64,000 nt of DNA from an uncultured Lachnospiraceae bacterium (lineage in GTDB: Bacteria > Bacillota > Clostridia > Lachnospirales > Lachnospiraceae). Of the stretch, positions 27,640 through 37,220 are shown piece by piece; the stretch's first letter is position 1; the number at the start of each line of letters is the position of its first letter. The stretch spans positions 1 to 64,000 of the forward strand of contig CANQVH010000006.1 of assembly GCA_947627245.1 (NCBI GenBank). The letters are read 5' to 3'. Position numbers and translations under genes: made by a program. Under the pieces are notes generated by a model. It searched no databases, was not told the DNA's origin, and saw only the letters and a list, made by a program, of their open reading frames with translations.

Positions 27640-28054
27640 TTGTATCCTCCTTCCCGCCCGGCCGTTCATCCGATTTTCTGTCCGAATTCTCGCCGAATCC
27701 TTTGTCTGGATTTTCGCCCGGTTTCTCATTGGATTCCCCGTCCGGATTTTCATCCGGTTTCTCGTTGGATTCCCCGTCCGGATTTCCGCCTGAGTTCTCA
27801 TCGGATCCCTCATCCGATTTCACGATCGCCCGAATCTTCTTCAGCGTGACGAAGAACAGCAGGCTCGTGACGCCCGCGCCGACCGCGGCCTCCGTGATCG
27901 CCAGATCCGGCGACTCCAGCAGCAGCCAGATGATCGACATCACCAAGCTGTAGGACATATAGATGAGGATCGAATTCAGCAGGTTCTTAGACAGGCTCAC
28001 CGAGACGGCGCAGACGACCAGAAATCCCAGCAATATATTCGTAAAGATCTGCAT
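27620..28054 (-). CDS. MbhD-like (DUF4040) subunit with acidic NPDGESNEKP repeat tail
   Basis: LIYMSYSLVMSIIWLLLESPDLAITEAAVGAGVTSLLFFVTLKKI. Confidence 0.85.
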   Translation of the reverse strand: MQIFTNILLGFLVVCAVSVSLSKNLLNSILIYMSYSLVMSIIWLLLESPDLAITEAAVGAGVTSLLFFVTLKKIRAIVKSDEGSDENSGGNPDGESNEKPDENPDGESNEKPGENPDKGFGENSDRKSDERPGGKEDTNEQKTS

Positions 28055-28055
28055 G

Positions 28056-28508
28056 TCACGCCTCCTCCTGTCCGGGCGACGGCGGATCGTCCGCCTGCCG
28101 CGCCCCGTCTGCTTCGGTCTCTGAAACAGCGCTTTCTCCGGAATTTTCCCCGGAAGCCTTTAATTTCTCCTCGAGCTCCCGGATCGTATATCTGTGATAA
28201 TGCTTCTCGGGCTCCTCGTCGGTCGCCACCTCCAGCCTCGCGATCAGGTGCGAGGACGCCGGAGACGAAAACCACAAAAACACGATCACGAGGAACAGCT
28301 TCAGCGAGGTGAACGTGAAGCCGCTCATCAGGATCAGCCCGACCAGCGAAAACCCGATGCCCAGCGTGTCGCCCATCGCAGCCGCATGCATCCGGTTCAG
28401 CACGTATTTGAAGCGGAACACACCGATCATCTCAATCAAAAAAATCAAAAGGCCGAAGAGAAGAAGAAACGCTCCGCCCAGAAAACGAATCCACTCAATC
28501 GCCGCCAT
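28056..28508 (-). CDS. MnhG-like antiporter subunit
   Basis: LIEMIGVFRFKYVLNRMHAAAMGDTLGIGFSLVGLIL. Confidence 0.88.
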   Translation of the reverse strand: MAAIEWIRFLGGAFLLLFGLLIFLIEMIGVFRFKYVLNRMHAAAMGDTLGIGFSLVGLILMSGFTFTSLKLFLVIVFLWFSSPASSHLIARLEVATDEEPEKHYHRYTIRELEEKLKASGENSGESAVSETEADGARQADDPPSPGQEEA

Positions 28509-28827
28509 TTCGCTTCTCCTCCTCCTCCCTTTTTTCCCGATAAACTCCCATATATACCTTTGTCAGCACGATCACCGCAAGGAAGCTCAGCATCGCGTAG
28601 ATCAGGCAGATATCCGCCAGATATCCCTCCTCGAGCATCAGCGCGAGGATCGCGATAATAACCATAACCATCGTGCCCATCATGTTGACCGCGACGATTC
28701 GGTCCGCCACGCGCGGCCCGATGATCGCGCGCACCAGACAGAGCACGACCATGATCGCGAGAAAGATCAAAGCCCCGGTAAACAGCATGTGGTACGCCTG
28801 TTCAAGCTCCGGTATTCCTTTTCCCAT
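28495..28827 (-). CDS. MnhF-like antiporter subunit
   Basis: VLCLVRAIIGPRVADRIVAVNMMGTMVMVIIAILAL...YLADICLIYAMLSFLAVIVLTKVYMG. Confidence 0.9.
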   Translation of the reverse strand: MGKGIPELEQAYHMLFTGALIFLAIMVVLCLVRAIIGPRVADRIVAVNMMGTMVMVIIAILALMLEEGYLADICLIYAMLSFLAVIVLTKVYMGVYREKREEEEKRNGGD

Positions 28828-28862
28828 CGTTCTTCCACCTCATTTTCCATATTCCCGCCGGT

Positions 28863-29324
28863 CTATTCCTCTTCCAGCTCGGAAAGCATTTTCACGAACA
28901 CGGAGCTGTCCATGCCCTCGCCCAGACTCTCGTCCAGACAGTGTACGACATACTTCGAGTCTTCGAGCGACACCGTGATCGTCCCCGGCGTCAGCGTGAT
29001 CGCATTCGCCAGAAACGCCCGGCCGGTCTCGGTCTTCATATCGGAATGGAAGCTCACAAGCGCCGGCTCCAGCTCCTCACGCTCGGACAGGATCATACGC
29101 ATGACCGCAAAATTCGCCGCCACGATCTCTTTCACCAGCACGACCGCATAGCGCACAAATCCAACGCAGCGCTTCAAAAGCGCCTTTTCCTTGCGAATGC
29201 TGTAGTCCATAAATCTGCAAATGAACGCAAACATAACCGCCGCGATCACCAGCCCGAACACGCAGATCTCCGGCGTGATATTTCCGTTAAAAATCACCCA
29301 CAGCGCAAAAAACAAAAGAAACAT
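28863..29324 (-). CDS. MnhE-like antiporter subunit
   Basis: FALWVIFNGNITPEICVFGLVIAAVMF...VKEIVAANFAVMRMIL...ITLTPGTITVSLEDSKYVVHCLD. Confidence 0.9.
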   Translation of the reverse strand: MFLLFFALWVIFNGNITPEICVFGLVIAAVMFAFICRFMDYSIRKEKALLKRCVGFVRYAVVLVKEIVAANFAVMRMILSEREELEPALVSFHSDMKTETGRAFLANAITLTPGTITVSLEDSKYVVHCLDESLGEGMDSSVFVKMLSELEEE

Positions 29325-29403
29325 TCCGCAGTGCCTTCTTTCCTCTCAATTACGTTCCATACATTCTAACGCAATATTCGATTTTCGTCCAGAGTAAATT
29401 TGC

Positions 29404-30642
29404 TCAATAATACGTGCCTCCCAGATAAATAATTCTGAAATAATCCAGCCCGAAATACAGATGCGCGGCGAGCAGCAAAATCGCAGCCGCCAGATAGATC
29501 ACTCTTCCCCATACCTTGCTTTCCTTCACATAGGCGGCAAAGGACGCGCTTTCGGACGCCCGGTATGCATCGTACATGCTTTTGACGTCTCTGTACAGCC
29601 AGCAGACACAGATGACAAACACCGGGAACAGGCAGTAGCAATAGCTCCATGTAAGGTTGCCGTCATTCTGGCGCGGCCCCGTCTCGTTGAGGAACAGATA
29701 TTCCAGCAGGCCGAACAGCCAGATCAGCCACGTCACCCGGAAGCGGCGATCCTTCTTCAGATCGCGGAGGTTCGCGAACAGCACCACCAGCGGAAACGCA
29801 GCGGACTGAAGCGGGGCAACGACCGGATGCGTCGTGCGCAGCCGCAGGATATACGCCAGTGAAAATCCGATCGACGAGCCTGCGTTCTCACCGGAAAACA
29901 GCATGGCGCTCTGCCGCAGCAGCACAAACAGCGAGATCAGCACCGGTATCCCGAACACGATCTGCCGCCCAAGCGTCTTCCCCTTCGACGAGATGCAGTC
30001 CGTCAGCAGCATCACCGCCATCGCCGGCGCAAACGCGACGATAAAGCTCGGCTTGCACAGGTTCACAAATGTGAGAAGCAGCGTGAACCAGACAAAATCC
30101 TTCAGCGAAAATTTTTCCTGATACGTCTCCTGATAACCGTAATAAAACAGAAGGACGCAGGTACCCGCAAGCTTCATTCCGAGAAACGTGGAATTGTGCC
30201 AGATCGAGCAGGACTGAAGCCCCAGATAGCGGTACGGATTCAGCGCCTGAATATAGATCGGACCCTCGATCATGCTGACGATGGCGAGCAGATGCAGGAC
30301 GATCTTGTTTCCCTGCGGCACCAGACTGCACATCAGACGGTACGTCACCCAGACGGTCGCAAGGACGATCGCCACAAGCAGGACGCTGACAGCCTTCTGG
30401 TTGAGCCCGAGCGTATTCATCAGAAAACCGAACGAAAGCTCGATCAGGCTGTACCAAGTCCCCGCCATGCCCTCCGAAATATGAGTAGGAAGATCCGACG
30501 GATAATATCCGAGCACTCCCTTATACGCGATCGCCTGCCGCAAAAACAGCCGATACAGCACCGCGCCCCATCCCAAGTAAAAAAAGGTAAACAAAGCGCC
30601 CCACACGGCTTTTCCTCTTTTTGTATTCATTGTTCCCGTCAT
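29404..30642 (-). CDS. Polytopic membrane protein, function unknown
   Basis: Many hydrophobic segments (WGALFTFFYLGWGAVLYRLF, AVSVLLVAIVLATVWVTY, VIYLAAAILLLAAHLYFGLDYF). Confidence 0.7.
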   Translation of the reverse strand: MTGTMNTKRGKAVWGALFTFFYLGWGAVLYRLFLRQAIAYKGVLGYYPSDLPTHISEGMAGTWYSLIELSFGFLMNTLGLNQKAVSVLLVAIVLATVWVTYRLMCSLVPQGNKIVLHLLAIVSMIEGPIYIQALNPYRYLGLQSCSIWHNSTFLGMKLAGTCVLLFYYGYQETYQEKFSLKDFVWFTLLLTFVNLCKPSFIVAFAPAMAVMLLTDCISSKGKTLGRQIVFGIPVLISLFVLLRQSAMLFSGENAGSSIGFSLAYILRLRTTHPVVAPLQSAAFPLVVLFANLRDLKKDRRFRVTWLIWLFGLLEYLFLNETGPRQNDGNLTWSYCYCLFPVFVICVCWLYRDVKSMYDAYRASESASFAAYVKESKVWGRVIYLAAAILLLAAHLYFGLDYFRIIYLGGTYY

Positions 30643-30699
30643 CCGGCCGCGCCAAGCCTCAGCCGGATTCTCCTTTCCTCTTAAATGTATTTTAAACGA

Positions 30700-32022
30700 T
30701 CAATCCACCAGCGCGTCATAGAGCGCCCGGATCGCCGTTTCAAAATCCCCGTTGCTGACGCCGATCGTGCAGTTGATCTCATTGGAACCCATGTCGATCA
30801 TTTTGATATTGACGCCGGCGCCGCCGAGCGCTCCGAAAAATCTGGCCGCGATTCCACTCTCGGAGCGCATTCCCTTGCCGACGACCGTCACGAGCGCCAT
30901 GTCCTCGTCCACGCTGATCTTGTCCGGCGAGAGCAGCCGCTGCAGTGAAGCGGTGACCGCATCCTTCTTCTGATGATATTCCTCCAGCGGCAGGATCACA
31001 CTGATCGTGTCGATGCCGGACGGCATATGCTCAAAAGTGATGTGATTCTCATCAAACGCCTCGAGAAGCTTGTGGCAGAATCCGATCTGGGCGTTCATGC
31101 GGTTCTTCGCGATGCTGATCGCCGCGAAATGCTTCCGTCCCGCAATCCCGGTGATCGGGATCTCCTGCTCCGGATCCAGCGTCCTGCAGATCATCGTGCC
31201 ATTTTCCTTTGGATGGTTCGTGTTGCGGATATGGATCGGGATTCCCTCCCTGCGCGCCGGATAGACCGCGTCCTCGTGAAGCACGGCCGCCCCGCGATAG
31301 GAAAGCTCCCGCAGCTCCGCAAACGTCATCGCCTCGATCTTTCTCGGATGTTCGATGATCGCCGGATCCGCCAGCAGGAAACCGGAGACGTCCGTCCAGT
31401 TCTCGTACAGTCCGGCCCGAACGGCGCGCGCCACAAGCGCTCCCGTGACGTCCGAACCGCCCCGCGTGAAGGTGTGGATCTCACCGGAATCATCCGCCCC
31501 GTAAAAGCCCGGCACCACGGCGTGTCCCGCGCGCGAAAGCCGTCCCCGCAGGAAGAAATTCGTCCGCTCATCCTCGAACTGCCCGTCCTGCCGGAAGCGC
31601 ACGACCTCCGCCGCGTCCACAAACTCATAGCCTAGATAATCCGCCAGCAGAAGACCGCACAGGTACTCGCCGCGGGAAGCCGCGTACGCCTCCCCCGCGC
31701 CCTTCGAGAACGCGTACTCGATGCGCGCGAACTCCTTCTCCAGCGAGACGGAAAGTCCCAGCTCGTCGATGATCTCCTGATAGCGCGCGCGGATCTTTTT
31801 CTGAATACTGACCCCGCTCCCGCCCCGATTCAACCGCGCGTAATATTCGTACAGGAGATCTGTCACCTTGTCGTCCGACTCAAAGCGCTTTCCCGGCGCG
31901 CTCGGCACGACGTAACGCCTTGCCGGATCGCTCTCTACGATCTCCTTCACTCTCCGGAAATGTTCCGCGTCCGCCAGCGAGCTCCCGCCGAATTTCGCGG
32001 CGATCACATGTTCTGCATTCAT
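30700..32022 (-). CDS. Aspartate kinase
   Basis: AAKFGGSSLADAEHFRRV; TFTRGGSDVTGALVARAV; C-terminal ACT regions LVTVVGKGMRSESGIAARFFGALGGAGVNIKMIDMGSNEINCTIGV. Confidence 0.93.
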   Translation of the reverse strand: MNAEHVIAAKFGGSSLADAEHFRRVKEIVESDPARRYVVPSAPGKRFESDDKVTDLLYEYYARLNRGGSGVSIQKKIRARYQEIIDELGLSVSLEKEFARIEYAFSKGAGEAYAASRGEYLCGLLLADYLGYEFVDAAEVVRFRQDGQFEDERTNFFLRGRLSRAGHAVVPGFYGADDSGEIHTFTRGGSDVTGALVARAVRAGLYENWTDVSGFLLADPAIIEHPRKIEAMTFAELRELSYRGAAVLHEDAVYPARREGIPIHIRNTNHPKENGTMICRTLDPEQEIPITGIAGRKHFAAISIAKNRMNAQIGFCHKLLEAFDENHITFEHMPSGIDTISVILPLEEYHQKKDAVTASLQRLLSPDKISVDEDMALVTVVGKGMRSESGIAARFFGALGGAGVNIKMIDMGSNEINCTIGVSNGDFETAIRALYDALVD

Positions 32023-32164
32023 TCCGTATGCTCCTTATCCTCTCGATCTCTCCTCAATACATCGCTACCTATCATAACACCGTTTCCGAAAAATGGCTAT
32101 CTTTTTCTCACGCGCAGCGCCCGAAAGGACCGGTTTTCTGTCCCCGGCGTCCGGCAAGTTCGCG

Positions 32165-32197
32165 CAAAAAAAGGGCGCCTCCCGAAAGAAGCACCCC
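32165..32197 (-). terminator. Intrinsic terminator downstream of the sugar ABC operon
   Basis: Minus strand GGGTGCTTC TTTCG GGAGGCGCCC then TTTTTTT. Confidence 0.8.
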
Positions 32198-32232
32198 AAA
32201 GTCTGTTTTTGAAGGTTTGTTTCCGTATCTCT

Positions 32233-33303
32233 TTATGAAGATTTCTTCCGCGACATTACGATGCTCTGGATCACGAGGAACAGGCAAAGCATGCCGGCGG
32301 TCGTAATACCGATCCACCACGCCTCGTCAAAGCCCGCCGAGGAAACGATGTTCTGGATCGTACTCAGGGACAACACACCGAACAGCGTGCCGACGATGTT
32401 GCCGACGCCGCCCGTCAGCAGCGTGCCGCCGATGATGGAGGACGCGATCGCGTCCATTTCAAATCCGCTTCCGTTTGCCACAGAGCCGGAACCGCGGATC
32501 ATAAACAGCACATAGCCGCCGATGCCTGCCAGCAGTCCGCACAGCAGATGGGCGAGAAACTTCGTCCGCTTCACGTTGATGCCGAGCATCAGAGCGCTCT
32601 GCTTGTTGCCGCCGACCGCGTAGAACGCGCGGCCGAGCTTCGTCCACTTGAGCAGGATAAACATCAGCACCACCACAAGCAACGCAACCACGACGCCGAT
32701 CTCGATGTAAGCGTCCACATAGATCCCCTTGCGGTTCACGCTGCCGAGACCCGGGACGATGATCCTCGTCGCCTTCAGCTTGGTAAACGCCTCATTCGCC
32801 ACGTTGAACGGAGCCGTACGCACGATCGTCGTCATGCCGCGCGCGAAGAACATGCCGGCAAGCGAAACGATGAACGGCTGGATATCCAGATACGCGACCA
32901 GAAAGCCGATGACTCCGCCAAACGCCATACCGATCGCCAGAGCGATCAGGATCGACACGAAGATATTGCCTCCCATCTCGTCCAGATAGACCGCGCAGCA
33001 CATGCTGATCAGAGCCATCTGTCCGCCGAGGGAAATATCAATGCCGCCCGTGATCATGACAAGGCTCATGCCGCACGCCAGAATGATCAGCGCCGCGTTC
33101 GAGTTCAGAATATTCAGAAACGCCTGCGGACGCAGGAACCCGCCCTTGAGGAACAGGATCGCGCCGATATACATCGCGAAGAAGATCACGATCGTAATCA
33201 GAAGCAGAAGGTTGGAATCCGAAAGCTTTTTCTTGTTTTTCATATCAGCCAACCTCCTTTGCATGCGATTTATGACTCTTCCAGAAGGAAGATACCTTCT
33301 CAC
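32233..33303 (-). CDS. Sugar ABC transporter permease (YjfF-like); true start may be internal
   Basis: FLRPQAFLNILNSNAALIILACGMSLVMITGGIDISLGGQMALIS. Confidence 0.9.
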   Translation of the reverse strand: MRRYLPSGRVINRMQRRLADMKNKKKLSDSNLLLLITIVIFFAMYIGAILFLKGGFLRPQAFLNILNSNAALIILACGMSLVMITGGIDISLGGQMALISMCCAVYLDEMGGNIFVSILIALAIGMAFGGVIGFLVAYLDIQPFIVSLAGMFFARGMTTIVRTAPFNVANEAFTKLKATRIIVPGLGSVNRKGIYVDAYIEIGVVVALLVVVLMFILLKWTKLGRAFYAVGGNKQSALMLGINVKRTKFLAHLLCGLLAGIGGYVLFMIRGSGSVANGSGFEMDAIASSIIGGTLLTGGVGNIVGTLFGVLSLSTIQNIVSSAGFDEAWWIGITTAGMLCLFLVIQSIVMSRKKSS

Positions 33304-34348
33304 GCACCGTCGGAGCGCTCGCCACGACGAGAATGATCACGACGACTGCCTTGTAAGCCGGCAGAGCGTCCGAAGAAACCTTGAAGCGATAGAGCGTCTG
33401 CGTCAGGAACTGGATCACGTATGCGCCGAGGATCGACGCCACCATGCTGAACTTACCGCCGCTGAGCGCGTTGCCGCCGAGAGCCACCGCGAGGATCGCG
33501 TCCATCTCGATATCCTTCGCGATAACCGAGTAGTTGATCGTCGAAAGACGGCTCACCTTGATGAAGCCTGCCACCGCCACGCAGAAGCCGAGGATCACAA
33601 AGCTCAGGAACTTGATGAACGTCGGATTCAGACCGTTCAGGCGGGCGGAATTTTCATTGATACCGACCGACTGCGTGTAGAGTCCGAGCGTCGTGAACTT
33701 CAGCACCAGCGCCATCACGATCATACATGCGGCAGCGATGAAGATCGGCGTCGGGATCGGAACCCCGGGAATGAACCCTCCGAAATAGCCGAACTGCGGC
33801 TCGCTGATGATCGGAAGCTCGTTGTTGTTGATCCATGCCGCGATCGAACGCCCCGCTGTGTAGAGGATCAGCGTCGCGACCATCGGCTGGATATGGAAAT
33901 ACGCGACCAATATACCGTTGAATGCGCCGAACAGCATCGCCACGACACAGCCAACCAAAAACGCCACAATGATCGGCGCCTGCATGGTCTCCGGATGGGA
34001 ACCGGCGTTGCCGCAGAGCACGCGGAGTATCACGGAACCGGCGATTGCCATCGCCGCGCCCACGCTGATGTCCTGTCCGCCGGAAGCCGCCGTCACCAGC
34101 GTCATGCCGAGCGCAAGGATCGCAAGCTCCGAACCGAAGTCAAGGATCGTGATCGGATATCCGGAAAGGATCATGTTGCCCGCGTTGTTTTCGCCAAGCG
34201 TAATCTTGAAGAATGAGGGTCCTGCAATCAGATTGACAATGACAAGGAGCAAAAGCGCCGCGAGCGGAATGAAGATCTGATTCCGCATCAGCTTCGTGAG
34301 CAGCCCTGCCGCTCCTGCTTTCTTTTTCGTGTCACTCATGTTCCTCAC
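33245..34348 (-). CDS. Sugar ABC transporter permease (YtfT-like)
   Basis: ELAILALGMTLVTAASGGQDISVGAAMAIAGSVI; MDAILAVALGGNALSGGKFSM. Confidence 0.9.
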   Translation of the reverse strand: MRNMSDTKKKAGAAGLLTKLMRNQIFIPLAALLLLVIVNLIAGPSFFKITLGENNAGNMILSGYPITILDFGSELAILALGMTLVTAASGGQDISVGAAMAIAGSVILRVLCGNAGSHPETMQAPIIVAFLVGCVVAMLFGAFNGILVAYFHIQPMVATLILYTAGRSIAAWINNNELPIISEPQFGYFGGFIPGVPIPTPIFIAAACMIVMALVLKFTTLGLYTQSVGINENSARLNGLNPTFIKFLSFVILGFCVAVAGFIKVSRLSTINYSVIAKDIEMDAILAVALGGNALSGGKFSMVASILGAYVIQFLTQTLYRFKVSSDALPAYKAVVVIILVVASAPTVREKVSSFWKSHKSHAKEVG

Positions 34349-35852
34349 CTCCCGCTATCGTACTCATAATCTTGTTCTGCGTCAGATCGTCGCCGGAAAG
34401 CTCGCCCACGACCTTGCGGTCGCGCATGACGACGAGTCTGGAGCAGGTGCGCAGCATCTCGTCCGTCTCCGAGGAGATGAACGTCACGCTCATGCCCTCC
34501 GAGGCCAGCTTGAGCACCAGCTTCTGGATCTCGATCTTTGTGCCGATGTCGATACCGCGCGTCGGCTCGTCGAGGATCAGATACTCCGGATGCATCAGCA
34601 GCCAGCGGGCAAGAATGACCTTCTGCTGGTTGCCGCCGGAAAGAGACTTGATCGGCGTGTCCGCCGAGGCGGTCTTGATCTCAAGCAGCTTGATGTATTC
34701 GTCTGCAAATTCGTACATTTTCGCTTTCGAGAACGGCTTGAAGAATCCCTGCAGCACCTGCAGCGCGAGCACGATATTGTCACGCACGGACAGGTCTCCA
34801 ATAATCCCGTCTATCTTGCGGTCCTCCGGAAGATAAGCGATCCCGTTCTTCATCGCGTCGATCGGCTTGGAGATCTTGACCTGCTTTCCGTTCTTCTTCA
34901 CCGTTCCGCCGATCACCCTGTCCGCGCCGAAGATCGCGCGCACGCACTCGCTTCGACCGGAGCCGAGCAGCCCGGTGAAGCCGTTTACTTCGCCCTTCTT
35001 TATGTAGAAATCAAACGGCTTGATGCCTGCGTTGCTCTGAAGTCCCTGCGCCTCGAAGACCGGCGCGGAATTATCCTTTTCCACAAAGGTGTCGCTGTCC
35101 GAACGGATATCGGCCATGTCGTCGAGCTCCTTGCCGAGCATCTTTGCGACCAACTGCACGCGCGGGAGATTCTCGATCTCGTACTCTCCCACCAGCTTGC
35201 CGTCGCGCAGCACCGTGATCTTGTCGCATACCTCGTAGACCTGATCCAAGAAGTGCGTAACGAAAATGATACCCACGCCCTTCGCCTTCAGATCGCGCAT
35301 CAGACCGAAAAGCTTCTCCACCTCCTGCTCGTCGAGCGAGGATGTAGGCTCGTCGAGGATCAATACCTTACAATCCATGTCCACCGCGCGCGCGATGGCA
35401 ACCATCTGCTGGATCGCGATCGAGCAACTGGAAAGCTGCTGCGTGGCTCGCGCAGGAATGTCGAGCGACTGCAGGATCTTATCCGCGTCCGCGTTCATCT
35501 TCCTCCAGTTCTGCATGAAGCCGTTGCCTCTGCCGATGTACATATTCTCGGCGACCGTGAGGTTCGGACAGAGCGTGATCTCCTGATACACCGTGCTGAT
35601 CCCCAGCTTCTGTGCATCCTGCGGAGAGCGGATCACCGCCTCTTTGTCCATACCCTTGAGAAAGATATGTCCTTCATCCTTCTCGTAGACACCGGTGAGC
35701 ACCTTGATCAGCGTTGACTTCCCGGCGCCGTTTTCTCCCATGAGCGCGTGGATCTCGCCTTCGCAGAGCGTGAAATCTACGTTCTGCAGCGCGCGCACAC
35801 CGGGAAAGCTCTTGAAGATGCCGCGCATCTCCAATACGGATTTCTCTTTCAC
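34332..35852 (-). CDS. Sugar ABC transporter ATP-binding protein, two NBDs (YtfR/RbsA/MglA-like); likely GTG start at 35852
   Basis: GENGAGKSTLIKVLTGVYEKDEG; LILDEPTSSLDEQEV; LSGGNQQKVILARWLLMHPEYLILDEPTRGIDIGTK; AGGAGGG upstream of GTG. Confidence 0.92.
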   Translation of the reverse strand: MKEKSVLEMRGIFKSFPGVRALQNVDFTLCEGEIHALMGENGAGKSTLIKVLTGVYEKDEGHIFLKGMDKEAVIRSPQDAQKLGISTVYQEITLCPNLTVAENMYIGRGNGFMQNWRKMNADADKILQSLDIPARATQQLSSCSIAIQQMVAIARAVDMDCKVLILDEPTSSLDEQEVEKLFGLMRDLKAKGVGIIFVTHFLDQVYEVCDKITVLRDGKLVGEYEIENLPRVQLVAKMLGKELDDMADIRSDSDTFVEKDNSAPVFEAQGLQSNAGIKPFDFYIKKGEVNGFTGLLGSGRSECVRAIFGADRVIGGTVKKNGKQVKISKPIDAMKNGIAYLPEDRKIDGIIGDLSVRDNIVLALQVLQGFFKPFSKAKMYEFADEYIKLLEIKTASADTPIKSLSGGNQQKVILARWLLMHPEYLILDEPTRGIDIGTKIEIQKLVLKLASEGMSVTFISSETDEMLRTCSRLVVMRDRKVVGELSGDDLTQNKIMSTIAGGEEHE

Positions 35853-35928
35853 CAGCGTATCCCTCCTTGTCTTTTCATTATGAAAGAAAGCGCGCCTCAC
35901 ACGGGAACCGGGCTTTCTTCGTAAAACA

Positions 35929-35966
35929 GGCGCAGGGCAGACGTACTTATTCGTCCGCGCTGCGCC
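35929..35966 (-). promoter_or_regulatory. Intercistronic stem-loop between the binding-protein and ATPase genes (possible attenuator or mRNA stabiliser)
   Basis: GGCGCAG...CTGCGCC arms with inner GACG...CGTC; no T-rich run directly after it in minus orientation apart from TGTTTT. Confidence 0.55.
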
Positions 35967-36029
35967 CTTTTTTCTAAATCTCAGGTTTCATGATGTCTGC
36001 GGATCGCGCCGCATTCATGTTCTCTGTGA

Positions 36030-37040
36030 TTACTCTGCTGCCGTCGTCTCAGCCTCGGTCTCAGCCTCTGCAGTGTCGCCGCCGCCGATGCCGTAGGTCT
36101 CAACGTCCTCTTCGGTGATCGTCTCAGCGTCGAAGCCCTTCTCATCCATGATGATGGTCTTCTCCTCGAGCTCTTCACCAGCCTCAAGCTTGTTGATGAT
36201 GTCAAGAAGATACTCAGACTGGAACGGGTTGCACTGTCCGTCGTAGTTCCAGTTGCCGGCCAGCAGCTCCTCAAGAGCCCACTTGTTGCAGTCAAAGCCC
36301 ATAACGATGACGTCCTTGCCTACGCCGTGGGAGATGCCCTTTGCGTCGAGAGCCGCTACAGCGCCCTTCGCCATGTCGTCGTTCTCAGCGTAGATTACGT
36401 TGAAGTCTTCGCCGGAGTCGATCACGGACTGAACGATCTGCTGTGCCTTCTCAGCGTTCCACTCAGCGGTCTGCTGCGTAACGATATTCCAAGTGTCCTC
36501 AGCCGCTACCTTCTCATCAAGAGCGCCGGTACGTCCAACCTGAGCTGCGGAGCCCATAACACCCTGAATGTGGATGATGTTGTACTCGTCAAGGCCCTGA
36601 CCTGCCAGCCAGTCAACAGCAGTCTGGCCTTCCTGCGCCATATCGGAAACTACGGAAGCCACATACAGGCTCTCGTCTGCGTCGATCGTGCGGTCGAACA
36701 GGATAACATCGATACCCTCGGTCTGAGCATCCTGAAGAACCGAATCCCAGCCGGTGGTCTCAGCCGCGGAGAGAAGCAGGTAGTCAACGCCGTCCTGAAT
36801 GAACTTCTTCGCTGCGTCGATCTGCTCGCCGTTGTCAAGGCTGTAGAACGTCTGAGCCTCGAAGCCGTTCTCCTCAGAGAATGCCTGCTCAAGATCCTTT
36901 ACGTTCGCGGTACGATAACCGGACTCGTTCGGGTCGTTGTTGATGATACCTACCTTGATGAGCTCGTCAGCGTTCACCGTCATGCCGAAAGCCGCCGCCG
37001 TGATAACACCGAGAGCCAGTCCCATGATTCTCTTTTTCAT
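36030..37040 (-). CDS. Sugar ABC transporter substrate-binding protein
   Basis: MKKRIMGLALGVITAAAFGMTVNADELIKVGIINNDPNESGYRTANVKDL...AAKKFIQDGVDYLLLSAAETTGWDSVLQDAQTEGIDVILFDRTID. Confidence 0.9.
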   Translation of the reverse strand: MKKRIMGLALGVITAAAFGMTVNADELIKVGIINNDPNESGYRTANVKDLEQAFSEENGFEAQTFYSLDNGEQIDAAKKFIQDGVDYLLLSAAETTGWDSVLQDAQTEGIDVILFDRTIDADESLYVASVVSDMAQEGQTAVDWLAGQGLDEYNIIHIQGVMGSAAQVGRTGALDEKVAAEDTWNIVTQQTAEWNAEKAQQIVQSVIDSGEDFNVIYAENDDMAKGAVAALDAKGISHGVGKDVIVMGFDCNKWALEELLAGNWNYDGQCNPFQSEYLLDIINKLEAGEELEEKTIIMDEKGFDAETITEEDVETYGIGGGDTAEAETEAETTAAE

Positions 37041-37220
37041 TTCATTTCCTCCTTTAAAATAATATACGTGACAGATTTTTATGAAATCCATCCGATTTCA
37101 TATTTCGTATTATACTACAATGTTGCATAAATTCAAAGAGGAATCTTTTGATTTTTTGTAATTTTTTTTGCCCGTGAAGAGTCGCCGCGGGCAAACGGTT
37201 AGAAATCTTATGAAAAGTGT

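Noticed and set aside
32023-32120. Possible lysine riboswitch upstream of aspartate kinase
   Set aside because: The short region upstream of the lysC-type start has no lysine-riboswitch-like conserved sequence that I can identify.
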